Below, piece by piece: positions 26,087 through 34,231 of a stretch of 64,000 bases of DNA (position 1 is the first letter of the stretch; every line of letters starts with the position of its first letter). The stretch is from Rhodococcus sp. Leaf247 (GTDB lineage: Bacteria; Actinomycetota; Actinomycetes; Mycobacteriales; Mycobacteriaceae). Below the pieces are notes generated by a model that saw only the letters and a program-made list of their open reading frames with translations, made no database searches and was not told where the DNA came from. The stretch is taken from NCBI RefSeq assembly GCF_001426185.1, contig NZ_LMRP01000001.1:658764-722763 (forward strand), given 5' to 3'. Both the position numbers and the translations under genes were made by a program.

Positions 26087-26088
26087 TA
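26070..26088. promoter_or_regulatory. BlaI-like dyad operator upstream of the DUF2231 gene
   Basis: TACTACA-CGTTC-TGTAGTA: perfect 7-bp arms around a 5-bp spacer, spanning the last codons and stop of the NRPS gene and 49 bp before the DUF2231 start. It implies a separate regulated promoter for that gene instead of simple read-through. Same architecture as 21634-21652. Confidence 0.68.
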
Positions 26089-26136
26089 TCAAATTGGGTG
26101 CGCCTCGGCACCGAACGACCCTCCAGGAGTTCACTC

Positions 26137-26625
26137 GTGTCGACGATCAACGGCCTACCCGCTCACATTCTTCTCGTGCACTTCATCGTCGTGCTGGCTC
26201 CGCTGACCGCACTGCTCGCGATCGCCGCAGCCATCTCACGCCCCGTCCGCAACCGACTCGTCTGGCTGATCGCCGCACTGGCGGTGATCACGCTGATTCT
26301 GACCCCGCTGACGACCGACGCCGGAGAGTGGCTCGAGAAGCGGGTTCCTCGGTCGGAGGCCGTGCACGAGCACACGGAACTCGGCGACTGGATGCTGTAC
26401 TTCTCGATCGCTCTGGTCGTCGTGGCAGCGGCGCTCGTCGCCGTGCACCTGCGCGAAAGGCGCGGCACCGCAGTGCCGCGCCGGCTGTCGGTCGTCGTGG
26501 TGATCCTCGCGGTCGTCGTCGGTGCTGCGACCATCCTCCAGGTGTATCGCATCGGCGAATCGGGAGCACGCGCGTCCTGGAGCGACGTGTCCGACACACC
26601 CTCCGAAGGCGCCGATTCCGAGTAG
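26137..26625 (+). CDS. DUF2231-family small membrane protein
   Basis: 162 aa from GTG 26137 (CAGGAG upstream). Four membrane helices at about 8-32, 42-58, 83-103 and 117-138; an N-terminal GLPAHILLVHFIVVLAPLTA carries the conserved PxHxxxVHF histidines of DUF2231, which resemble a heme-binding arrangement. A short acidic C-terminal tail follows. Function of the family is not established. Its own BlaI-like operator suggests a role in the same stress response as the NRPS. Confidence 0.8.
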   Translation: MSTINGLPAHILLVHFIVVLAPLTALLAIAAAISRPVRNRLVWLIAALAVITLILTPLTTDAGEWLEKRVPRSEAVHEHTELGDWMLYFSIALVVVAAALVAVHLRERRGTAVPRRLSVVVVILAVVVGAATILQVYRIGESGARASWSDVSDTPSEGADSE

Positions 26626-26647
26626 GCCGTCGGCGCAGCCCTACTCG
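26619..26647. terminator. Bidirectional hairpin between convergent DUF2231 and blaR1 genes
   Basis: CGAGTAGG at 26619-26626 pairs exactly with CCTACTCG at 26640-26647 across a 13-nt loop, covering the stop codons of both convergent genes. Such a shared stem can stop transcription from either side. Confidence 0.5.
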
Positions 26648-27531
26648 AGGATCGTGGTCGCCGATTCGCCGGCCTCGGGCACGATGACGTCCTGCGTGAC
26701 GTCCGCCAGCACCACGACGAGCGATATCAGGGCCGCGGCCACCACAGCGCAGGCGACCACGACGGTCCCCCGCGACGCCACCGGCGGCGGGCCGCTCAAC
26801 GCTCGGGCACGCGCGACGACGTCCCCTCCCGTCCCGGATACCGTGTAGGACGCCCGATCCCGGGCGACATCTGCCCTGAGCAGCGCCGCCCGCGCCAACG
26901 CCGTCATCACGGTGGTGCGATCAGCGGCATCGGCGGCACACTCGTCGGCGTGCCGTTCCGCGGCGTGCCGCACGCGCGCCACCACGGGGCGCGCGAAGGG
27001 GTCGAGCAGAGCCGAGACCTCCGCCGCCTGAGTCCAGAAGGCGTGCCGGTAGCGGAGATGCGCACGCTCGTGATCGAGGACAGCACCGATCTCCGCGTCA
27101 GAGAGCGCCGACATCAATGCAGTCGTCATGACGATCGCGCCGCCACCGGACGGCACCGCGAAGGCGTCCGGGTCGGACGATTCGACGACCACCACCCCGT
27201 CCGTCGCGCGGGCAGTGCGTCCGAACGGAGCCGACCGACGCGCTGTTGCCGCGACTCGTCGAAGATGCATCGCCGACACCGCGACTCGCCACACGAGCCA
27301 GATCGCCAGGACGGCTCCGGCCACACGCGGCGGCCACGACGACGCCGACAGGAGCACTGCCGACACTGCGATCGACGACGCGACCACTGCGGCTGCGGAC
27401 AGCGCGGACAACGCGGACACTCCCACCACCGCCCACCCCGGCGAGAGGTGCCGGTCGAGACGATCACCGAACAGTCGCAACAGAATCGAGAACACCCAGG
27501 GCGCAGTGGCGACACCCACGAACGCGATCAC
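26641..27531 (-). CDS. blaR: BlaR1-like M56 membrane metallopeptidase lacking a penicillin-sensor domain
   Basis: 296 aa. Hydrophobic helices at about 3-20, 33-62, 68-88 and a last one near 250-272. The zinc motif HERAH is at 154-158, in a gluzincin-type M56 context with HADECAADAADR later giving the third ligand. Staphylococcal BlaR1 is about 600 aa and carries an extracellular penicillin-binding domain; this protein ends after the last helix, as does the mycobacterial BlaR. It probably cleaves or inactivates the BlaI repressor on envelope stress, but how it senses is unclear. It overlaps the blaI stop by 4 nt (ATGA), so the two are coupled. Confidence 0.88.
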   Translation of the reverse strand: MIAFVGVATAPWVFSILLRLFGDRLDRHLSPGWAVVGVSALSALSAAAVVASSIAVSAVLLSASSWPPRVAGAVLAIWLVWRVAVSAMHLRRVAATARRSAPFGRTARATDGVVVVESSDPDAFAVPSGGGAIVMTTALMSALSDAEIGAVLDHERAHLRYRHAFWTQAAEVSALLDPFARPVVARVRHAAERHADECAADAADRTTVMTALARAALLRADVARDRASYTVSGTGGDVVARARALSGPPPVASRGTVVVACAVVAAALISLVVVLADVTQDVIVPEAGESATTILE

Positions 27532-27908
27532 GACCCGTTCACGTCGCGTTCGTCCTGGCGGGACAGCAAGTGCCGCAACGTGACCTCGTCGTCCGGATCG
27601 AGCGCGGCGACGAAGTTGGCGAGCACGTCGGCACGCGCCTGTCCCGCGTCGAGCTCGGACCGCATACGCATGGCAGCACGCAGGGCAGGCAGGTCCTCGT
27701 ACGGGGCACTCAGCGCATAGACGAACGAACGACCACGCCGTTCGCGGGCGACGAGCCCTTTCCCGTGCAGCCGCACCAGCGCGGTCATCACCGTCGTGTG
27801 GGCGAGGTCCGTTTCGAGAAGGCGCCGCACGTCGGACACCGACAGTTCCTTGTGCCGGCCGAGAAGTTCCAGCACGGACTTCTCCAGTTCACCGGATCCC
27901 CTACGCAT
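27528..27908 (-). CDS. blaI: BlaI/MecI-family repressor
   Basis: 126 aa from ATG 27908. A winged HTH (LEKSVLELLGRHKELSVSDVRRLL then LAHTTVMTALVRLHGKGLVARERRGRSFVYAL) is the BlaI/MecI DNA-binding domain; the C-terminal helices (SELDAGQARADVLANFVAAL) form the dimer part. The TTVMTAL and GLVxRExxGRxxxY motifs are diagnostic. It is followed in coupled fashion by the M56 peptidase. The frame extends upstream to 28106, but that region is low in conservation and overlaps the TetR gene. No copy of the TACTACA dyad was seen before blaI itself. Confidence 0.92.
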   Translation of the reverse strand: MRRGSGELEKSVLELLGRHKELSVSDVRRLLETDLAHTTVMTALVRLHGKGLVARERRGRSFVYALSAPYEDLPALRAAMRMRSELDAGQARADVLANFVAALDPDDEVTLRHLLSRQDERDVNGS

Positions 27909-27933
27909 CTGCGCAGCTCTCGGCGTTCGGCAT
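27901..27933 (-). other. Possible leaderless 10-codon upstream ORF overlapping the blaI start
   Basis: On the minus strand TAGAAT (27940-27945) is followed by 6 nt and an ATG at 27933. That ATG opens a 10-codon frame, out of frame with blaI, whose TAG stop overlaps the first codons of blaI by 8 nt. If transcription starts there, blaI could be translated by reinitiation. It may be coincidence. Confidence 0.3.
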
Positions 27934-27964
27934 GCACCGATTCTAGCCGTGTGCCGGACGAGAC

Positions 27965-28645
27965 TCAGGCCTTGTTCGCGCCACGGGTGATGCCGGACAG
28001 GATCAGGTCGACGCCGGTCGAGAACTGAGCACGATCGTCGTGGTCCCGTAGCTGCGGCGACACGCGGTGCAGGAATGGGTACGCCTGCGGGTCCAGGCTT
28101 TCCCACCGCGTCGCCACCTCGTCCAGGAACGCCTCCCTGCTGATGCCGTCCCGGACGTTCCTGGCGTTGGCAGCGTTCTGGCCGCCGACGCCCAGGATGT
28201 AGTTCACCAACGCTGTCGCGGCGTCGAAGAGATCGCGTTCGTCGACGCCCAGTGTCGCGACCCGGCCGCCGATGGCATCGAACAACTGAGCCAGCGCCGC
28301 TTGCCGGGGGTCACGGAGGAGGTGTGCGCCGACCCACGGGTGATCGTCGAGTGCGTCGAAGATTCCGAGCGCCAGTGTCCGGAGGCTTTCCGTCGGGCCG
28401 TCGTCATCGTCGACGGACGAACGCATCACACGGGATACGACGAGATGCGTGGCCGCGTCCAGTAGCGCGTTCTTGTCGGCGACGTGCCAGTAGATCGCAC
28501 CGGCTCCGGTGGACAACCGTGCCGCGAGAGCACGGAACGTCAACGCCTTCTCCCCCTCCGTGTCGAGGATGTCGATCGCCGCGTCGACGACGCGCTCTGT
28601 CGACAATGCGTCGGTGCGGCGCTGTCCGGTTGCCATGTCGTCCAT
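27965..28645 (-). CDS. TetR-family repressor (TetR/tetracycline-repressor C-terminal type)
   Basis: 226 aa from ATG 28645; ATG 28636 and an upstream 28693 are in frame, but the last would run through both operators. The N-terminal HTH reads VVDAAIDILDTEGEKALTFRALAARLSTGAGAIYWHVADKNALLDA. The wording (GAGAIYWHV) and the helical C-terminal domain match the TetR_C branch that controls antibiotic-modifying and efflux genes. It diverges from the TetX-like flavoprotein with two 15-bp palindromes between them, so repression of both genes is the likely mode. Confidence 0.9.
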   Translation of the reverse strand: MDDMATGQRRTDALSTERVVDAAIDILDTEGEKALTFRALAARLSTGAGAIYWHVADKNALLDAATHLVVSRVMRSSVDDDDGPTESLRTLALGIFDALDDHPWVGAHLLRDPRQAALAQLFDAIGGRVATLGVDERDLFDAATALVNYILGVGGQNAANARNVRDGISREAFLDEVATRWESLDPQAYPFLHRVSPQLRDHDDRAQFSTGVDLILSGITRGANKA

Positions 28646-28656
28646 CTTGACACATT

Positions 28657-28671
28657 TGGAACAACGTTCCA
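28657..28671. promoter_or_regulatory. TetR operator 1
   Basis: TGGAAC-AAC-GTTCCA is a perfect 15-bp dyad overlapping the region where the promoters of both divergent genes should lie. A TTGACA hexamer at 28647-28652, on the plus strand, could be the -35 of the flavoprotein gene. Confidence 0.75.
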
Positions 28672-28677
28672 CACTCA

Positions 28678-28692
28678 TGGAACACTGTTCCA
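28678..28692. promoter_or_regulatory. TetR operator 2
   Basis: TGGAACA-C-TGTTCCA is a perfect 15-bp dyad. Its centre is 21 bp from operator 1, two helical turns, so two dimers can bind the same DNA face. It lies 18 bp before the start of the flavoprotein gene. Confidence 0.75.
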
Positions 28693-28710
28693 AACACGGA
28701 AGGATCTCGC

Positions 28711-29832
28711 ATGGCGATCACTGTCGACATCGTCGGCGCAGGCCTCGGCGGCCTGACGCTGGCACGAGTACTCCATCGGCACGGCGCCGCGGTCAGGGTC
28801 TTCGAATCGGACATGTCCGCCGATACTCGAACGCAGGGCGGCCAGGTGGACATCCATGAGGAGAACGGCCAGAAGGCACTCGAGGCCGCCGGTCTCACAC
28901 GCGAGTTCCGGTCGATCGTTCACGAAGGGGCACAGGCACTACGGATTCTCGATCCACACGGAACCGTCCTGCTGGACCAGCCGGACGACGGGGATCAGAC
29001 TCGGCCGGAGGTTCTTCGCGGCGATCTACGCCGGATTCTTCTTGACGCACTGCCGCAGAACACGGTCAGGTGGGGACACAAGGTCGCCGGCGTGAAGCCT
29101 CTGAGCGGCGGCGGGCACCGCCTGACCTTCGCGGACGGGTCGACGACTGTCAGCGAACTGCTCGTGGGAGCCGACGGTGCATGGTCGAGAATTCGCCCAC
29201 TGGTGTCGCAGTCGACGCCCCACTACACGGGGACGACGTTCGTCGAAACGTATCTGCACGACGTCGACGTACGCTTTCCGGCCACCGCGGACAGTGTCGG
29301 CCTCGGCGCGATGTACGCGCTGACACCCGGCCGGGGCATCGTGGCGCACCGCGAGGTAGGCAACGTTCTGCATGCCTACGTCGAACTCACCAGGCCCGCC
29401 GAGTGGATCGATACTCTGGACTTCTCGGACGCACCGAGTACGTCGGCACGCATCGCGCAGGAATTCGACGGCTGGGCACCACATCTGACGGACCTGATCA
29501 CCGGCAGTGACACCACACCCGTGACCCGCAAGATCTTCGCGCTTCCCGACGGTCACCGATGGAGGCCGACGCCGGGCGTGACGTTGCTCGGCGACGCGGC
29601 GCACCTCATGCCCCCGTCCGGAGACGGAGCCAACCTCGCCATGTTCGACGGCGCCGAGCTCGGACGGTTCATTCTCGCGCACCCCGACGACCCCGATGCC
29701 GCGATCGCTGCGTACGAGGCCGAACTGTTCACGCGCACCGATTCCTTCTACGCGGATGCGCACGACATCGTGGATCTGTGCCTCGGTGAGCGTGCGCCGT
29801 ACGGGCTGATCGAGATGTTCACCGGGGTGTGA
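28711..29832 (+). CDS. TetX-like FAD-dependent monooxygenase
   Basis: 373 aa with GGAAGGAT before the ATG. Class A flavoprotein hydroxylase: FAD GxGxxG motif IVGAGLGGLTLARVL from residue 7, FESD at the end of strand 2, a GGQVDIHEENGQKALEAAGL stretch that parallels the GGxxDLHxxxGQEAMxxAGL of TetX, and GDAAHLMPPSGDGANLAM at the second FAD motif. Length equals TetX (about 380 aa). TetX inactivates tetracyclines by 11a-hydroxylation; whether this homologue does so, or oxidises an endogenous aromatic, is not shown. The divergent TetR gene and twin operators strengthen a drug- or ligand-induced role. Confidence 0.85.
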   Translation: MAITVDIVGAGLGGLTLARVLHRHGAAVRVFESDMSADTRTQGGQVDIHEENGQKALEAAGLTREFRSIVHEGAQALRILDPHGTVLLDQPDDGDQTRPEVLRGDLRRILLDALPQNTVRWGHKVAGVKPLSGGGHRLTFADGSTTVSELLVGADGAWSRIRPLVSQSTPHYTGTTFVETYLHDVDVRFPATADSVGLGAMYALTPGRGIVAHREVGNVLHAYVELTRPAEWIDTLDFSDAPSTSARIAQEFDGWAPHLTDLITGSDTTPVTRKIFALPDGHRWRPTPGVTLLGDAAHLMPPSGDGANLAMFDGAELGRFILAHPDDPDAAIAAYEAELFTRTDSFYADAHDIVDLCLGERAPYGLIEMFTGV

Positions 29833-29850
29833 GATCGCGCGTTACTCGTA

Positions 29851-31152
29851 TCAGATATCGCGAGAGCCGTTCGCGCGCATATTTTCCCACGACCGCAACC
29901 GCTCCGTGACGGCGTGCTCGTACCCGTTCGTGGTGGGCTCGTAGAAGACCGGCCGGTCCATGCCGTCGGGGAAGTAGTTCGCGCCGGAGAATCCCGTGTC
30001 GGTATCGGGATCGTACCGATACCCCTCGCCGTAGCCGAGGTCCTTCATCAGCGACGTGGGTGCATTGAGAATGTGCTGAGGCGGCATCAGCGATCCAGTT
30101 CGCTTCGCCGCGGCACGTGCCTTACCGAAGGCGCGATAGACGCCGATCGATTTGGGCGCGGTCGCGAGATAGACGACGGCCTGAGCGATCGCGAGTTCGC
30201 CCTCGGGAGAACCCAAGCGTTCGTACACGTCCCACGCGGCGAGTGCTTGATGCACGGCGTTCGGATCCGCCAGACCGATGTCCTCCACCGCGAAGCGAGT
30301 GATCCGGCGGGCGACGAACAGCGGATCCTCACCCCCGTCGAGCATCCGCGCCAACCAGTACAGCGATGCGTCCGGATCGGACCCCCGCATCGATTTGTGC
30401 AGCGCGGAAATCAGGTTGTAATGGCCCTCCTGCGACTTGTCGTACAGCGGTGCACGCTTCTGGACCGCCCGTGCGAGTCCGGCCTGATCCAGCGGCCCGG
30501 ACAGGGCGTGCACCTGCTCGATCATGTTGAGCAGATACCGGCCGTCGCCGTCCGCCATCGCGATCAGTGCACCGCGGGCCTCGTCGGTCAGCGGCAGCGG
30601 ATGGCCCAGAAGACCCTCGGCGCGGGTGACGAGCGTGCTCAGAGCGGCATCGTCGAGCCGCCTCAGCACGAAGACCTGACTGCGCGAGAGCAGAGCCCCG
30701 TTCAGCTCGAAACTGGGATTCTCCGTCGTGGCACCGACGAGGACGATCGTTCCGTCCTCGACGTACGGCAGAAAGGAATCCTGCTGAGCGCGATTGAAGC
30801 GGTGGATCTCGTCGACGAACAGCATCGTGCCGTGACCGGTCTCCCGCCGGATCTGGGCCGACTTGAACACCTTTCGAAGATCTGCGACGCCCGAGAAGGT
30901 GGCGGACAGAGGTTCGAAGGCCAGATCGGTCTGCTCCGCGAGAAGCCGCGCGATCGTGGTCTTTCCGCACCCTGGCGGCCCCCACAACACCATCGACACG
31001 AGTCGCTTCGTCTCGACCATCCGCCCGATCGGTGCATCCGGGGCCAGCAGATGATCCTGCCCGATCACGTCCTGCAACGTCCTAGGCCGGAGCCGGTCCG
31101 CCAGCGGGCGCGACGCGTCGTCCACCTCGAACAAGGACGGCTCCGACGTCAC
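29851..31152 (-). CDS. rarA: Replication-associated recombination protein A (AAA+ ATPase, MgsA/RarA)
   Basis: 433 aa from GTG 31152. N-terminal [21 protein letters not shown], then Walker [15 protein letters not shown], Walker [11 protein letters not shown], sensor 1 GATTENPSF and arginine-finger region. The C-terminal half has the RarA tetramerisation and MgsA domains ([28 protein letters not shown]). RarA acts at stalled replication forks together with SSB. The frame runs to 31335 but homologues start at this point. Convergent with the TetX-like gene, 18 bp apart. Confidence 0.93.
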   Translation of the reverse strand: MTSEPSLFEVDDASRPLADRLRPRTLQDVIGQDHLLAPDAPIGRMVETKRLVSMVLWGPPGCGKTTIARLLAEQTDLAFEPLSATFSGVADLRKVFKSAQIRRETGHGTMLFVDEIHRFNRAQQDSFLPYVEDGTIVLVGATTENPSFELNGALLSRSQVFVLRRLDDAALSTLVTRAEGLLGHPLPLTDEARGALIAMADGDGRYLLNMIEQVHALSGPLDQAGLARAVQKRAPLYDKSQEGHYNLISALHKSMRGSDPDASLYWLARMLDGGEDPLFVARRITRFAVEDIGLADPNAVHQALAAWDVYERLGSPEGELAIAQAVVYLATAPKSIGVYRAFGKARAAAKRTGSLMPPQHILNAPTSLMKDLGYGEGYRYDPDTDTGFSGANYFPDGMDRPVFYEPTTNGYEHAVTERLRSWENMRANGSRDI

Positions 31153-31268
31153 GATCGAATCCCGACGGAACTGCAGTGGTCGTCGATGTACACGCTGCCC
31201 TCCAGACGTCGTCGGCGGTCTCGAGACTACGCCGATGACAGAAGCGACCGGTGGACCCGGCGCGGCGT

Positions 31269-31280
31269 CGTGTGCACACG
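31269..31280. promoter_or_regulatory. 12-bp palindrome upstream of the SDR gene
   Basis: CGTGTGCACACG is a perfect palindrome 105 bp before the SDR start. Its TGTGCACA core resembles the palindrome at 38108-38121 before the thioesterase operon, suggesting a shared regulator. The rest of this 232-bp intergenic region holds only a weak GATGAT/ATCATC dyad at 31340-31358. Confidence 0.35.
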
Positions 31281-31384
31281 CACAGCAGCGCCGCGACAAC
31301 GGTGGACCGCGGTACCTACTTGCCGCGGCCACCACCGGAGATGATCGACGACATCATCACTCGCGGAAGAAGGGCAGTCGACGC

Positions 31385-32251
31385 ATGAAGTCGGTATCCG
31401 GCAAGGTCGTACTCATCACGGGAGGCGCATCGGGCATCGGGCTCGAGACGGGACGTCGGCTGGCATCGATGGGCGCCCATGTCGTCCTGGTGGATCGGAG
31501 TGACATTCCCGCCGATGTCCTGGCGAGCCTCCCGACGTCACACCACGGTCGGCACCGTGCATTCAGCGCCGATGTCACCGACAGCGCATCCCTCGAAGCT
31601 GTTGTGGCCGAGGTACTGTCGGAGTACGGATGCCTCGATATCGTGCTGGCCAACGCCGGCATCGCGGAGGCCGGCACCGTCGCCATCAGCGACGTCGAGA
31701 ACTTGGCACGTATCGTCGAGATCAACCTGATCGGTGTCATCCGGACCGTGCACGCGACGCTGCCGGCGATCACGGCACAGCGAGGTTTCTATCTCTTGGT
31801 CTCGTCGGCCGCGGCACTCAAAACCGTTCCCGGACAGGCTGCCTACGCCGCGGCGAAGACCGGAGTCGAAGCTTTCGGCGGAGGGTTGCGCCTCGAAGTA
31901 GCGCACAAAGGCGTCGGAGTCGGAGTCGCCCACCCTGCGTTCGTCCGGACACCGATGTTCGACTCCCAGCACAGGATCGCCGCCGTGCGCGACGGTATCG
32001 AGGAACTGCCGTGGCCTTTCGGCGTGGTGACCGAGCTGAGCGACTGCGTCGACGCGTTCGTCGATGCCATCGTCCGCCGTCGCCGAAAGGTGTACGTACC
32101 CGGCGCGCTCCGCGGAGTCGACACTGTTCGCGGCGTGTTCACCGGCCGGCTCTGGGATGCGATCCTGCGCCCGCGGATGCGGAAGACGGTCCCCGCTCTA
32201 GAACGCGGGATCCTCGACAGTCGAGCCGGCGGTGCGCTCCCTCGTCAGTAG
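31385..32251 (+). CDS. Short-chain dehydrogenase/reductase
   Basis: 288 aa. Classical SDR: GGASGIG at 13-19, NAG at 90-92, Ser140/141, Tyr154 and Lys158 (YAAAK). The C-terminal 60 residues (VVTELSDCVDAFVDAIVRRRRKVYVPGALRGVD...) are basic and follow the pattern of the SDRs next to flavin monooxygenases in mycobacteria. It resembles the SDR at 33398-34231 closely in layout (both end with a PFG(V/A)VT, a membrane-proximal region and a VYVP/MVYP motif), so they may be paralogues. Its 3' end overlaps the convergent PucR-type gene by 54 bp. Confidence 0.88.
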   Translation: MKSVSGKVVLITGGASGIGLETGRRLASMGAHVVLVDRSDIPADVLASLPTSHHGRHRAFSADVTDSASLEAVVAEVLSEYGCLDIVLANAGIAEAGTVAISDVENLARIVEINLIGVIRTVHATLPAITAQRGFYLLVSSAAALKTVPGQAAYAAAKTGVEAFGGGLRLEVAHKGVGVGVAHPAFVRTPMFDSQHRIAAVRDGIEELPWPFGVVTELSDCVDAFVDAIVRRRRKVYVPGALRGVDTVRGVFTGRLWDAILRPRMRKTVPALERGILDSRAGGALPRQ

Positions 32252-33379
32252 CCACCAGGCCAGGACCAGGTCTGCCGTCCTGTCGATGTCCAGACCGGTG
32301 AGATCTCCGAACCGTGCGACGCGATTGCGGACGGTGTTGCGGTGGACGAACAGCGCGGCCGCGGTGTCGTCGACACGTCGATCGTGCTCGAGGTACGCCG
32401 CCACGGTGTCGATGATGTCGCGTCCGGACGGGCCGCGTTCCAGCAGCGGGGTGAGATGCGCGGAGGCGAGCCTGTCGGCCGACTCCTCCCCCAGCGCGAG
32501 CAACGGGAGGGGTCCGAGCGCCGCGAGATCGAGAACTCCCGCCCGGCCGAACCTGGTGGCGAGATCCAGGGCGAGGTGCGCTTGCCGGAACGACGCCCGA
32601 GCGCCCGATACCGGAAGCGCGTCGCCGACACCGACCGACACTGCCGCGTCCATCCCGTCGGGAACCCGGGGAAGCAGTGCCACCAGGAAACCGTCGATGA
32701 CCGCGTCGACGACCACGAGACCGCCACCGCCGCAGCGGATACGAAGCATGGCTCGGACGTCCGACACTGTCGACGAGTCGTTCCACGCCAGGCATGCGAC
32801 GCGGTAATGGTGCCCGATGTCGATACCGTGCTCCGAGGCGTGGGCCTGCAGTACCGCCGGCACGTACGAACCCTCGATCAGCTGCCGGAGAAGATCTGCG
32901 CGCCGCGTCGCACCCGCGACCGCACGCTCCTGAACCACCGTGTTCACCGCCGCCGAGTAGGACGTGGCCCATTCCCACATCATGTCCTGGATGTCGTCCA
33001 CGGCGTCCGTCGACAGACCCTGCTCGGCCGCGTTCCGGCGAACCATCTTGAACAGCTCGCGCGCCCCGAGCTGGATGCTGTGGGCCACGAGTTCGAGCGG
33101 AATCGTCTGACCGGCCCACAACCGGACCAGATCGGTGACGTCGTGGGAGTCCACCTCGGGGGCATCGCTGCGCAGACGTCGGAGCACGATGTCGAGGATC
33201 GCGCGAGTGTTGCGCTGCACCTCGGCGTGCGTGACAGAGTCGTACACGGGAATGTCCCTGCGATACAACGTGGTCAGCTCGGATGCCACGGCATCGAGTT
33301 GGTCGTCGGCATCGGCGACCAGGGAGGTGATGCGCGCGGCGATCTCGCGCTGCCGTGTCATCGCCCTGTCGTCACCCAT
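32198..33379 (-). CDS. PucR/CdaR-type transcriptional regulator (C-terminal HTH_30)
   Basis: 393 aa. An N-terminal RsbT-co-antagonist-like helical region (1-150) leads to a GGDEF-like middle (about 170-290) and the PucR C-terminal HTH (TVAAYLEHDRRVDDTAAALFVHRNTVRNRVARFGDLTG at about 338-375). Regulators of this kind respond to catabolic intermediates and act as activators. It is the last gene of the thioesterase-BVMO-hydrolase-SDR run, 18 bp after the SDR stop, and is therefore the probable regulator of that operon and perhaps of the convergent SDR. Confidence 0.85.
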   Translation of the reverse strand: MGDDRAMTRQREIAARITSLVADADDQLDAVASELTTLYRRDIPVYDSVTHAEVQRNTRAILDIVLRRLRSDAPEVDSHDVTDLVRLWAGQTIPLELVAHSIQLGARELFKMVRRNAAEQGLSTDAVDDIQDMMWEWATSYSAAVNTVVQERAVAGATRRADLLRQLIEGSYVPAVLQAHASEHGIDIGHHYRVACLAWNDSSTVSDVRAMLRIRCGGGGLVVVDAVIDGFLVALLPRVPDGMDAAVSVGVGDALPVSGARASFRQAHLALDLATRFGRAGVLDLAALGPLPLLALGEESADRLASAHLTPLLERGPSGRDIIDTVAAYLEHDRRVDDTAAALFVHRNTVRNRVARFGDLTGLDIDRTADLVLAWWLLTRERTAGSTVEDPAF

Positions 33380-33397
33380 CGTGGTCGCCTCTCGTCG

Positions 33398-34231
33398 TCA
33401 CGAGCGTGTCATATCCTCCGTCGCGAGGCGCCGGATCTCGGGTGCGGCAGCTCGACTACGCGCCGTGAACACGCGGGTGGGCAGCGCGGCGCGCAGGACC
33501 AGCAGTACCCGACCAACTCGCGGGTACACCATGCGCGCCGAGCGCCGTTCGAGAGACCGAACGATGTGCGGCACGATGTCGTCCAGCGGTGTGACCGCAC
33601 CGAAGGGCCCCGGTAACGCAGCGAGTAACGCAGCGAAGGCGGGCCGCTCCATCTTTCCGGTGACCATGGCGGTGTCGATCCACCCGGGGTGGAGTGACCC
33701 CACCCGCACCCCGGTTCCGCTCAGTTCCAGCCGAAGTGAATCGGCGAATGCTTCCAATCCTGCTTTGGCCGCTGCGTACGCCGTATGTCCGGGCTGATGC
33801 GCGAACGACGCCCACGAGCAGGTGAACGCCACATACCCACGTGACGCCATGACCGCGGGCAGTGCAGCCCTCACGACGTTGTGCGCGCCGATCAGGTTGA
33901 TGTCGACGACGCGTTTCCACGCACCCTCCGGGAGAAGGTCGACGGGCCCGTACTCGGACACCCCGGCGTTGGCCCAGACGATGTCGATGCGACCCCGGTC
34001 GGCGACGACCGTGTCGATGACCCGCCGGCAAGCGTCGGCATCCCGAACATCGAGAACATGGGTGTCGCAGTCGCCCGCCAGTGACTGCGCGGTGCGAGAC
34101 AGTCCGTCCTCGTCCACATCGAGCAGTACGACGGTCGCGCCACGCTCCGAACATGCTCGGGCCGTGGCGGATCCGATCCCGCCCGCCGCTCCGGTGACGA
34201 CCAGGACCATGCCGGTGAGATCGTGGCTCAT
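33398..34231 (-). CDS. Short-chain dehydrogenase/reductase in the BVMO operon
   Basis: 277 aa. TGAAGGIG at 13-20, NAG at 88-90, Ser139, Tyr152 and Lys156. It overlaps the upstream hydrolase/SMP-30 gene by 4 nt (ATGA). SDRs coupled to Baeyer-Villiger enzymes usually oxidise an alcohol to the ketone that the monooxygenase then converts to an ester, or reduce such a ketone. The C-terminal extension (about 225-277) is basic and hydrophobic, as in the paralogue at 31385-32251. Confidence 0.88.
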   Translation of the reverse strand: MSHDLTGMVLVVTGAAGGIGSATARACSERGATVVLLDVDEDGLSRTAQSLAGDCDTHVLDVRDADACRRVIDTVVADRGRIDIVWANAGVSEYGPVDLLPEGAWKRVVDINLIGAHNVVRAALPAVMASRGYVAFTCSWASFAHQPGHTAYAAAKAGLEAFADSLRLELSGTGVRVGSLHPGWIDTAMVTGKMERPAFAALLAALPGPFGAVTPLDDIVPHIVRSLERRSARMVYPRVGRVLLVLRAALPTRVFTARSRAAAPEIRRLATEDMTRS

